From assembly GCF_011386835.1 (NCBI RefSeq), contig NC_088792.1:63347287-63411286 (forward strand): DNA of 64,000 bases, written 5' to 3'. This stretch comes from Chrysemys picta bellii. Taxonomy: Eukaryota > Chordata > Testudines > Emydidae. The notes beneath the pieces are model-generated. The model was not told the origin of the DNA and searched no databases. It saw nothing but the letters and a program-made list of their open reading frames with translations. Position numbers and translations under genes: made by a program. Positions 54,601-64,000 of this stretch are shown piece after piece; the stretch's first letter is position 1; each line of letters starts with the position of its first letter.

Positions 54601-57600
54601 CTGGGTACCAGATAGTGAAGGATTATTTAAAGGCATGTCAATATGGATGCAGTATGAATACACAAAATGTAGTTGTGACTGAATACACCCCTGTATTCAC
54701 ACTCCACACATTATTGTAATAACCTTTGTACAAAATATGCCTTGTGACATCATTCGAAAACGAATAACTCGCTGGTCAATAATATCATGATGAAATGTGT
54801 GTAGTAACATTATATGTAAAGTTATAAACATAAGTTGAAATCAGATCTGAAGTGTGTTTACCAGACTAGTCTGAATAAACCAGTTTCTCAAAGAGACAGG
54901 ACAAGCTGATGCCTCTAGCCACGTGTCATCAAAATTGATGGGCCATCATCTGTCAAGTGGCTGTTCTTTGGCAAAGAAGGGTGGCAGTAACAGATCCATC
55001 TACATTTTAGCAAACAACAGCATGGAACCTCTTCACCACAACACTCCATGACTCCATCCCGCAGGAAAAGAGGACTGGACTATAAAGTGAGGGACAAAAA
55101 CACCCCAAGTTCTCTCTCTCTCTCTGTCTCTCTCTCTCTCTCTTACCTAAGATGACAAAAGAAACAGCCTTTGAACTTTGGGAGCAGATCCTGGCCTGAG
55201 AAGCTGGTCAGCAATGTTATTGGAAACATGTGGTAAGGGACTTCACCTTGAGCCAAGTCTAGTTTGTTAAGTTTTAGTACTAGAAAGCGTTTTATATTTA
55301 TTTATCTTGTAATCATTTCTGACTTGAATGCCTTATACTTATACTCGCTTAAAACCTATCTCCTTGTAGTTAAATAAATATGTTTTATTTCTTAATCAAA
55401 ATTAATCCAGTGTTGTGTTAAACTGAGCTGTGTGGGTTACTCCATTTAAAGTAGCATACTGTTGGACACTGATTCCCTTAGAGCGGCAATGGACCTAAAA
55501 TATCTGAACTGTCCAGGAGAGGCTGGATAGTGCAAAGCATACATTTTCGGGGGAAATTCAGGACTGCAAGTGTGTTTGGGCCACCCTACAACTGATAACC
55601 GAGGTTGGTGGAAAACAGAGCGTGACTGGAATGTGACTGGCAGGATGCAGCTACACACAGATACTCAGGCTGTGACCTGCATGCTGTTTGGCTGTATGTG
55701 AGGGGCCCAGGTGGGGAGCTACAGCAGCAAAGCACTGCGAGGCATCATAGGTTGCAGGGCAGGGGTACAACCTCTCACTGGTCTGGATTGCTCCCTGGAA
55801 TGTCGTAGTAGTAAAATCATGTTTATAAGGCAGCTCCCGGCAAGGCTGCTATATTTAACAAAAATCCCTATACCACACAATCAACTACTTTGCATTCATA
55901 TTTAAAAATAAGGTTCTGAATGGTGGAGCAGAAATACAATTACAAGGCTCTGAAAATTAGTGCCTGCTATGCCAAGGTGCTAAGCATCCTTAATTAGGCC
56001 CTCACTTTCCACCAGCCCTAGAGGAAATTAAGTATGTTTATACCTATACATTCATTAACTTGATGAAAAACAGGATAATCTTTCTGAAAGTACTGACTAG
56101 AAAGTGATTTCATTCCAAATGGCATCTCTTTAGAAGCCTCAACATCCCCTCCCCCCCCTTACAAACCTTTGAGTGTGGAATGGTGCTACCTATGAGGAGA
56201 TTCATATTAAATTATCTGAATTTTCTTACCATAAGTACTAATCACTAATTCTGCTACTTACATATTTAAGCATACAGCAGTCTGGCACAACTGCTGTTGT
56301 ACATTCTGTGCCTTCATGTTGAGGGATTTTTTTGACTGGCTCTAAGCCAATGGAACGTCCATTTGCTCAAATGATTCTGTTCTTAAGATTAGATTAGAGA
56401 GATTAGGCTTCCGATTCCGGCTCTTAAGCTCCTGCCACTAGTCCTGCCTACCTTCGCCCAGAATCCCGACACCATCTGTAGAACGGAGATAACAGCACTT
56501 CCCTATCTAACAGGGGTGTGGTGAGAATAAATATATTAGACTGTGAAACAGTCAATACTATGATGATGTGGGCCATACGTATCAGAGAGATCATCACATC
56601 TGTTTTTGGTTCATAGAATCATTTACCCAGTGAAGTGACTCCGCATGTGGTGGCAAATTTCATGTATACTTACCAATTCTGGCTAGTATCACTCCTGAGA
56701 ACAAGAGAATGATTGAAATATAGGATTCTGGGTGATCGCTCCCATGCACGCTGTCCAACAGCACTGTATTATTAGTCCAATGAATTGAAGAACGATCTGG
56801 CAGTATGGGTTGGTTGATGTTTCTTTGGAATGGGTAAATATGCAGCTGGTTCTTTTGCAGTGTCTCGTGGTTTAAGGAAGAGTTCTTACTTGTGAGAAGA
56901 GAGAAAATACCCAAGTCAAAAGGACTGCCGGGGGCAAAGACTGAAAACACACACAGCATTAAACAGCTTACATGGAGGAGGCTGGATACGACTCCTGTGA
57001 CAGCCAAGCCATAATGCTTCCTTAGCTTAGTAAACAAAATTGTGCCCATTAGTCCTGAGAAGGCAGAAAGAGCCATGAGTATGCTGAGAAGAGAGCCACT
57101 GATCCCCTGCGTGTAGGCGTACCCTGTAGTGATACAGTCAAAGCCAAGCACTGTGGTGTACAAGAAGGCTAAACCCAAGCCTGCTAAAAAGACAGACTGC
57201 CTGTAATATGCTTTCCAGCCATCTCTGCATGTACACAGCATCCTGTGCATTTTTCTGAAGCAAAGAGGCAGTTTTGTGACTGACTTGCGTTGCATTTCAG
57301 GACTGGATTTCTGCTCCGTCGGTGCCTCTGGAATCCCAGGTTTGTTGATGAATTCAATAACAGCTGAGCAAATGGGAAGATCCCCTGTAAAATACCAGTC
57401 AGAAGGTTTTAATGGTTCTGGTGGCAACTGCTCCACTGTGCAGTAAGCTGCAATAAGAATTCCTGCTTTCTTGGGAAGAGTGGACCCCGACTGATCTGTT
57501 CAAAGCAGCTGCTAGAAGGCAAAGATTAAAGGCATTTGAAAGCATCAAACAAAGGGAGTTGAAAGTGAACCTGTTATTAATTGGCCCTGAATTACTTCAT

Positions 57601-60600
57601 TTGACCTTTTCGGGTGCAAGGCATAGCCTTACATCTTGTCCAGAGAGTGACGTGACAAATTGAAACACACACACACACACACACACAATATAAAGCTAAA
57701 AGTAAGGTCAGACAAATCAAGTTTTAATCAGAACTAATGAACTTAAAGGGAAACTTGTTAAGTAAAGGTTTCTGGCTCTGTTTCTACTTTTGGTTCAGAC
57801 ATTCAAAATGGCACCAGATCCAGTATGGGATTTATTGCACATGCAAAAAAGAAACATTGACTGGAAACCCAATATCCAGTTCATCCTCATCTATATTGCA
57901 AGCTTAGAAAAAAAGAATGGTGTTTCAATACAACTACAAAATAAAGATTTAAATGTAAATTAGATACAGATGTATCATGGTTAACTTCATTGTGCATATT
58001 TTGGAAGATATTTAGAAGTTTAAGTTCCTTCAGATTGTTTTTAAGCTCTGTTATTGGAGCTAAATGTGATGACTATGGTCTACTGATCTGAGGAGAAGAC
58101 TAGGACCTAGAAACTCTTGAGTTATAATTTTGGTGCTAATACTGAGTCCCTGGGTAAATTACTTACGTCTCTCTCAGATTTCCCATGTATAGAAGTGAGA
58201 TAATACTATTTTCAAACTTTTAGGGCTTTTGTAAGGATTTGACATTTAGTTCTTACAAAGAATGTTGAAGGTGTAGAGCACTATAACTGCGACTGTAATA
58301 TATATATGCAGTTTTACTTGCCCCATCAAAGGTATTACAGTCTCCCCACCCCTTCCCTGGCTCCTCCCCCATCACCCTCTGTTCCTATCTAACTGCCCAT
58401 GCCTCTGACTCCTGTTCACCTGCCCCCTGCTCCTATTCAACCCCCACTCCTGCATCCCATTCACCTCCCCCTCTGCTATTCCTGCCATCCACCCCACACA
58501 TAGAGATGTCTGTCCTTGGGGAAAAACACTTGTGGATGGCTAGTATGTTCTCATTAGTATAGTCAACAGAGGGTATGTCTACACTACAGCGGCTACAGCA
58601 GTACAGCTATGGCACTGTAATGTAGACACTTCCGATATTGCCAGAAAGGGTTTTTCTGTCAAGGTAGTTAATCCACCTTTCCAAGAGGAGGTCATAGGCA
58701 CTGACCCCCGGGGGGAAAAAAAGGGTGCTTAGCACCCACTGGCAGCCCCTCTATCACCGCCTGCCCCTCCCCCCCAGCGCCTCCTCCCCACCAGCAGCCC
58801 CACCAATCAGCGATTGCCCCTCGTCCCAGCGCCTGCTGCCCGCTGTGATCAGCTGTTCTACGGCATGTAGGAGGTACTGAGGGAAGGCAGGGGGAGGAGC
58901 GAGGGCCAGGAGCATTTGGGGGAGGGGGTGGAAGAGGGCAGGAAGAGGGGGCAGAGCCGGGGCAGGAAGAGGCGGGGGGTAGGGCCTGGGAGAAAGGGTT
59001 GGGCCTGGGCTAGAAACTCAGTGCCTATGGAGGAGATAGCTAGGTCAATGGAAGAATTATTCTGTCAGCCTAGCCACATCTAGTAGATAGATCTAACTTC
59101 TGCAGTCAGGGTACGAAATTTTTCACAGCCTTGAGCTATGTAGCCATCTTGATCTAAAAGGTAGACCAGGCTGAACAGGCACATTTGTAGCAGAATCTCA
59201 CAGGATGTCTATCTGCAGGTGATTTGCTTGGTATTTAAAAAAAATTCTTCATCAATAATGGATAAAGAATGTCCTAAATGGTAGGAAGTGAACAATTGCA
59301 CAGGATACTTTTCCTCAGTGAGAACAACGTGTTAGCCTGATTATCACATACTAGAGCTTGGGGAGTGGAGGTTAGTATAACAGATTTCAGCTAATCATCA
59401 CTGCACCAATTTTGTAAGGCTTGGTTTACACAAGCTTATGTTAGCCTATGTCAGTGTACACACTACAGACTTGCTCCCACTGACACAAGTGCCCTACTGC
59501 ACTGACATAATAACTTCACTCCACAAGAGGAGGGCTTATGTCGGGGTAGTTAGGGCCACGCAGTGTCTGTGTAGACACTGCAGGTTACTTACATCAGCTG
59601 TTGGCTGTCTTGTCAATTTCATGGCTGAGTTGTGAAATTGATGAGAAAGCTGGCTCCCCAGCTGGGCTGCTGCTGGGTCTTTGCTCCAAGCTGGCTGTCA
59701 CCTAGGCTCCCAGCTTGGGCTACAACCCAGGCTCCCTACTGGGAGCCCTGCTGCCCTGTGTTCCCAACTCCCCATTGGGAACAACGCAGCCCACTGGACT
59801 CTAGGTACAGATCTCCCTCCCAGAGGCAAGAAAGCCCAGGTGGCTTCCCCCACTCCCGTCTGGGAATAGGGAGGTGAGAAGCCCAGTGGGGCAGCTGGGC
59901 TCCTAGTGGGGAACTGCTTGGAGCTGATCCCTGGCTCTCAGCCCCCCACACTGCCCCTCTTCAGTCAGTGGAAGCGCTCCTGGTGAGGACACACACCACC
60001 GACAGAAGGAGGGTAGTGTGGATCTAACATAGGTTGACCTAATTTGTGATTTTACTGTCTTTTTTCTAAAAATGTCTAAAAGCATCAAGAAGTATTATGT
60101 CCCAACGCTAACTGCCAGTACAGACTCACCCCCATTGATACTGCATCTGCTGATTAGCATTAGTAAGGCTGAGCTCCAGGTAGGGGTGAAAGTAACTTAA
60201 AGGACTTACCTGTACTCCGGAGTCCTGAGCAGGGGGCGTGGCCTCAATCGGAAGAGGCATGGCCTCAACCGGAGGAGGCCTTTAAATTTAATCAAGATTT
60301 AAAGGCCCCAGGGTTCCGACAGCAGCTGGGAGCTCTGGGACCTTTAAATCACCCGCGGAGCTCCCAGCTGCAGAGGCGGCTGGGAGCCCCAGGGCTCAGG
60401 GGCGATTTAAAGGGCCCGGGACTCCCACTGCTACCACAGTGGAGCTCCAGTCCCTTTAAATCACCATGGGAGCCCTGCCACCGCTACCCCAGGGCTCCGG
60501 CAGCAGGGCTCGGGTGGCGCTTTAAAGGGTCAGGGGCTCCCTGCACGGGCTGGAGCCCCAGGCCCTTTAAATCCCTGCCCGAGCCCTGCTGCCGGAGTCC

Positions 60601-63565
60601 CGGCGCAACGACGGGGATTTAAAGGACCCGGGGCTCCCCGCAGCAGCAGAGCCCCTGGCCCTTTAAAGTGCTGCCCAAGCCCCACTGCGGCAGCAGGGCT
60701 CCCATGGTGTTTTAAAGGGTCCAGGGCTCCCCGCAGCGGCCGGAGCCCTGGGCCCTTTAAATCACCGCCAGAGCCCTACCGCCGCTACCCCAGGGCTCTG
60801 GCAGCAGGGCTCAGGAGGCGATTTAAAGAGCCCGGGCTCCGGCCGCTGCGGGGAGCCCCGGGCCCTTTAAATCACCAGCCGGTCTGGTCCGGCACAGTGT
60901 ACTGGCTCTTGCCAGTATGCCGTACCGGCGTACTTTCACCTCTGGCTCCAGGGAGTAAGGTCAATGTCAGAGTAGTTGTCTTGTTGTCATAAGTGATCTA
61001 GTCTCCTGGGATGAGTTTGGTGAAACCTTGTTATGGATTGGGTTAAAACCCCACTGAGGTTGAGAGGTGTGAACTCACTCTTCAATTAACATCACTGTAA
61101 ACATAAGCCCCACCGAAAACAAAAGGTGTGTGTGAACCTGCTGAGGAGCTTTTGGGCTGAGTCTTGTTTTGGGTATGTGTGTATGAGAGTGTGAGAAAAA
61201 ACACTGCTATTGAAATGATTGATATGGCAGACAAGAACAGAGAGAGGCAGAGGAAGAAAGGCAAGAAAAGCCAAGCAGGAGGCTGTAAGCACAGTGTGAC
61301 CCTGGAAGAAGCTAGAGAGAGTGCTTTGGGGTTGGGTGTTGGCTAAAGCGACTTGAACTCTGTAAGTTAAGAAACTGATCCTTTTGTTACTTGATTCCTC
61401 CTGTGTTAAGAAACACAGGACTTTGCATATAAACAAAACTGCATACCTATCACCAATTTCTCCCTCCAACTAGAACATCTGAAGGGCCCCAAACTTTGAT
61501 GAGTGGTTCAGGTCAAAAATGGGCAACAGTACTAATGCATAATTTCCATTGTCATTAGTAGGAGACGGCCATGTGCAATGAGGCAGGAATTGACCCCGTG
61601 GAGAACCACTAAAACAGGAAGATGGTCAATGGGGATACAATACTCTTTTAAAGAGAGTAGCAAAAATAAACTGAATATTAGGGATTACATGCATTAAACC
61701 ATTCTTCACTGACTTCTTTTCTTTTAGCATCTTGAATTGCTATGACAACCATCATTCTAAATGAGTATCAGATATCGTGGTTCAGTGACGTGCTGCAGGA
61801 TAGTGCTCTATACCAAGGAGTACATAATGCAGACAGATGGATTCATTAAACAGTCTTTAAATCTGCCTGGCAAGGTATTAAACAATGGAGGCTCTGCTAT
61901 TCTCACACCCACATGAAAGATTTCCACCAATAACTCCCCTTAACGCCATTGCGAGTTGTGTATGTAAATCACCCTAGTACAAGGATTTGGAGAATTGACC
62001 CCCGCATATTTGCTACTTGGCTTTTGTCTTTTCTTTTGATAGTAATTTTATTATCTTCATGCAGTTTCTGTGGAATGACTTGTTGGATATCCTTTAGTAC
62101 TCTAATGATTTGATGTGTAATTCAACATTTTGGATGTAAGCCAGTATTTCATAATAATACATTTTTTAAATGTTGGTGGGAGGCTGTTCTCCTATTGAAT
62201 ACTACTTACCCGGCACATTTGTAAGTTCCATTTGTCTTTCTATAACATATTCTCCTGCATTCTGTTGAGATTTTACAGCCAAAGGAGGCACTAGTTGATA
62301 CACCCTGGATAGGAATATAAATTCTACCAGAAGAGAGATCAAGTTCCATCCAAGAATAAATCCACAGCCAATGACATTAGAGGCCCAAGTCATAACCTGC
62401 CCCACAGACAGAGGAGCGAAGATATTTATGACTTGATCCATTCTTCTTATAGCTGCATTCATTCCTAGACATGGTGTAAAAACAGAATGCATTTCACTCT
62501 ACATATATACATACACACGCATGCATCAGTACTGACGTGATAATTCTTCCACCCTTTGTTTGCCGAATAACACTAAAAGCTCTATAGGCAGGGACTCTCT
62601 CATACTATATGCTTATACAGCATCTCATCCTATGGAATCCGAATTTCACTCAGGGCCTCTAAGTGCTACTGTGATACAACTAATAATATTAATAATATAT
62701 TATCACTTAAGTTACTCAAAAGGAGCAAGATATTTTACAGAAGACCAAATGAAAAATAAAGTGATTGGGTGGGAGGGAGGACAGATAAAGATGTGCTCAT
62801 GAAAACCAGGGACTAATAACAGTGGTTTGAGTCTGGGAGACCATGGAGAGACATGTATGCTTCCTTGCTCAGCTTTGGCAGTGCACTTTAATCTTGATTT
62901 ACAAGAACCCTTCCTAACCTAGACCTGTGATGCTGCCAGAGAGAGACTTCCAAGAGAGCCTAATTGCAGTATGTGGTGGTGGTGTGAGGTACACAGAGAC
63001 TTCGCTATGTCCTTTCACTTATGATTTGTGCCAGGGTTTGAATCAGGTCTCCCAAAGCAGAAGACAAGTGTAACCAACCTATTGTGCCATGTAGGATCCT
63101 GTCTAAAAAGAGGTTGTCAAGTCTCAGTAGTTGCTTCACCTGAAATAACTTTGCTACTTTTACTTGTTAATAAAAGCTCATTACTAATAAGCACAGTCCT
63201 ATTTTTATCTGATCAACCAGAAATTGGTGAAAAACTGAAATCTTTGTAACCTATACGTTACAAGGCTTTCCCCTGAGAGATATAGCTTTGAACACAGCTC
63301 TATTTAATCTTCTTAGACACTTATTAAGGAATGAGATTAGAAATTTGTTTCTAAATAAATATGTAACTATGTTTCTTCTATTAAATAAAATATAGCTTTG
63401 GCTCCTATGTAAATGAACATATACTATATCTAGCTCACCAGCCAGTTGGCCTCTGTTATCACCTGTGATGACCACAATCCAGTCTTTCTGAATGGTTATC
63501 GTCAGCGCTGTGCTTGCCAGGTTTGCCAGATCGGCTAAGATGATTACCACTGCATAACAGAACAC
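51396..63565 (-). CDS. Ferroportin-like iron exporter (SLC40A1 paralogue), 3' part
   Basis: Ferroportin is the plasma-membrane Fe2+ exporter, a 12-helix MFS-fold protein degraded when hepcidin binds. Exons on the minus strand: 63565-63439, 62464-62210, 57447-56674 and 51691-51396, all open, all GT-AG and all joined in phase 1. They correspond to human ferroportin from about residue 130 to the end; the first exons lie beyond 64000. Seen: LANLAS (N144), [10 protein letters not shown] (N174, R178, D181, Q182), [16 protein letters not shown] (D325, C326 and Y333, hepcidin contacts), [15 protein letters not shown], and [15 protein letters not shown] with the metal/hepcidin-site His (H507). Identity to human is roughly 60% in exon 6 by eye, too low for the true SLC40A1 orthologue, and the neighbours (TOMM7, IL6) differ from SLC40A1's. 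The cytosolic loop after helix 6 is longer than in human. Confidence 0.88.
52990..53235. mobile_element. Possible MITE with 13-bp inverted ends
   Basis: ctttcaaaatggc (about 53003) and gccattttgaaag (about 53205) are exact inverse copies about 190 bp apart, with partial inverse similarity further out. No duplication could be fixed. It lies in an intron of the ferroportin-like gene. Confidence 0.4.
54674..55816 (+). mobile_element. Candidate LTR in the ferroportin-like intron
   Basis: tacacccctgtattcacact at the start, an actataaag TATA motif near 55080, AATAAA near 55373 and an R/U5-like remainder give an LTR layout of about 1.1 kb, recognised as a turtle-type dispersed LTR. The ends are diverged and no target duplication was found. 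A (TC)n tract lies at 55112-55142. Confidence 0.45.
56395..56565 (+). repeat. MIR SINE
   Basis: gattccggctcttaag, catctgtagaacggagataa and gtggtgagaataaatatatt follow MIR order. Confidence 0.55.
56674..57447 (-). CDS. Ferroportin-like large exon
   Basis: 774 nt, open throughout. It encodes a long cytosolic loop (to about [16 protein letters not shown]), membrane helices including [20 protein letters not shown], and an extracellular loop with N-glycosylation sequons (NSS, NNT) ending GVILARIG. Donor GTAAGT. Two in-phase acceptors (57448 or 12 nt further in) are possible; the outer one is given. Confidence 0.92.
57665..57688. repeat. (CA)n microsatellite
   Basis: Twelve CA units in an intron of the ferroportin-like gene. 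Confidence 0.9.
58080..58300 (+). repeat. MIR SINE
   Basis: gagtccctgggtaaattact, gatttcccatgtatagaagt, gagataatactattttcaaa and ttgtaaggatttga match the MIR core and 3' part. Confidence 0.6.
58571..59171. mobile_element. Harbinger-type MITE, interrupted
   Basis: It starts gggtatgtctacactacag and ends aaggtagaccaggc. The element at 58693-59029 is inserted in its middle. Confidence 0.65.
58693..59029. mobile_element. hAT-type MITE nested in a Harbinger MITE
   Basis: It starts cataggcactga and ends tcagtgcctatg, a perfect 12-bp inverted repeat. The flanks gaggaggt (58685-58692) and gaggagat (59030-59037) are a 7/8 octamer match. The interior is GC-rich. Confidence 0.8.
59415..60050. mobile_element. 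Harbinger-type MITE or derivative
   Basis: Members of the GTCTACAC family recur (ttggtttacacaagcttatg, gtctgtgtagacactgcagg), and the right part ends near taacataggttgacctaa. The GC-rich interior 59645-59960 shows repeated gggctcc/ggctccc blocks. Ends are uncertain. Confidence 0.45.
60181..60944. mobile_element. GC-rich hAT element with alternating inverted repeats
   Basis: It starts taggggtgaaagtaact and ends cgtactttcacctctg. gctccagg at 60173-60180 and 60945-60952 is a perfect 8-bp target duplication. The interior alternates ccctttaaatc and gatttaaaggg with GC-rich spacers about ten times. It is related to the copy at 5335-5877. Confidence 0.82.
60953..62200. other. Intron of the ferroportin-like gene, nothing named
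   Basis: No exon or repeat recognised. The open frames near 61090-61470 do not look like protein families. Confidence 0.4.
62210..62464 (-). CDS. Ferroportin-like exon (human exon 6 equivalent)
   Basis: Acceptor tgtctag, donor GTAAGT. It encodes [20 protein letters not shown], then [20 protein letters not shown] and the start of the cytosolic loop. N174, R178, D181, Q182 and N185 equivalents are present. Confidence 0.92.
63439..63565 (-). CDS. Ferroportin-like exon (human exon 5 equivalent)
   Basis: It encodes [19 protein letters not shown], then [20 protein letters not shown]. The N144 and D157-W158 equivalents are kept, and the V162 position is Ile. Donor GTGAGC. The acceptor (ccaacaag at 63566) is the best fit to the family boundary but is not strongly pyrimidine-rich. 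Confidence 0.82.
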
Positions 63566-64000
63566 CTTGTTGGAAGTGAATAAAAACCGGAGGTTGGAAT
63601 CCAAGAATCAAGGTTACTCAGCTATTGCTGGCTGGAACATTACACAAAGTCTCAATAAAGATGGATGCTTTCAGAGACCGGTTAAGTTTGCCACTGGAGT
63701 GAGTACATTTTTGCTAATTTGAGCAGCAAGAGCTTCTTTTCCGTTAACGCTATGAGCCAGATTCTGTTCTCAGTTAAACCTCCTGAAAGTCAGGGTGACC
63801 CCGTTGCCTTCAGTGGAGTTGCTTTAGATTTAAAGAGTGGTAAATGAAAACAGAATTTGCCCCTAAACCTGATAATCTTCTGCCATTATATCAAGAGGCG
63901 ACTGTATAGGTTTTGCCTCAAATCAAAGATGAACACTAGAGGGAAACATGTTAAAGAGGCTCAATACACCAAGGCCTAGATCCTCAGCTGCAGCCAAGAA
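63566..64000. other. Intron to the window edge
   Basis: No further ferroportin exon was recognised. A dispersed repeat fragment (gagccagattctgttctcag, ccttcagtggagttgc) lies at about 63750-63850. Confidence 0.4.

Noticed and set aside
56660..57436. Frame at 57436 as the start of a separate 258-residue protein
   Set aside because: The apparent start is an internal GTG codon. Acceptor and phase show that it is an internal exon of the ferroportin-like gene, and its last codons read past the donor.
63605..64000. A further upstream exon of the ferroportin-like gene
   Set aside because: No stretch between 63605 and the edge translates into ferroportin helix 2-4 sequence with splice sites, so the remaining exons are placed outside the window.

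Overview
This window is vertebrate nuclear DNA, most likely from a turtle. The evidence is intron-split genes with amniote-type splice sites, sauropsid-like IL6 and TOMM7 sequences, tRNA-derived SINEs with a CR1-like tail of the kind known from cryptodiran turtles, decayed CR1 LINEs, Penelope elements, MIRs, and many hAT and PIF/Harbinger elements with clean target-site duplications (TSDs). No CRISPR array, operon or prokaryotic gene was seen.

Three host genes can be supported. (1) IL6, plus strand, five coding exons between 7774 and 12218, with a recognisable promoter (AP-1, C/EBP-like, kappaB, TATA) and an AU-rich 3' UTR. As written, exon 3 carries one extra base in a CCCC/AAAA run, which shifts the frame and gives an early stop. 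Its 3' splice partner appears to be a GC donor. (2) TOMM7, minus strand, three coding exons between 31366 and 22338, starting in a CpG island. The 55-residue protein is complete. (3) The 3' two thirds of a ferroportin-like gene (SLC40A1 paralogue), minus strand, four exons between 63565 and 51396. Its first exons lie beyond the right edge. It keeps the Asp-Cys pair and the His used by ferroportin for metal and hepcidin binding. The IL6-TOMM7 order matches the human 7p15 neighbourhood. A ferroportin paralogue beside IL6 is notable because IL-6 drives hepcidin, the ferroportin ligand.

Layout: 1-7.4 kb, repeats (solo LTR, Harbinger MITEs, a fold-back hAT element with a nested hAT insertion). 7.4-12.7 kb, IL6. 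13.4-18.1 kb, a nearly full-length dead CR1 LINE with two nested hAT elements. 19.7-21.7 kb, a Penelope composite with a GIY-YIG remnant and a local duplication. 22.1-31.4 kb, TOMM7, whose first intron holds a second fold-back hAT element. 31.9-37.0 kb, CR1 pieces, a palindromic Penelope-derived insertion and two nested LTRs. 37.9-39.9 kb, a Harbinger-derived Myb/SANT-like gene pair with long open frames. 40-51 kb, mostly unremarkable intergenic DNA with SINEs and a second perfect palindrome. 51.2-64 kb, the ferroportin paralogue with repeats in its introns.

The least expected non-genic signal is a pair of independent insertions (34672-34880 and 49697-49909). Each is an inverted dimer of the Penelope terminal repeat, joined at the same GATG/CATC point and flanked by its own TSD. 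The repeat contains a hammerhead-ribozyme-like core. All calls come from reading the sequence; no alignment or database search was run.
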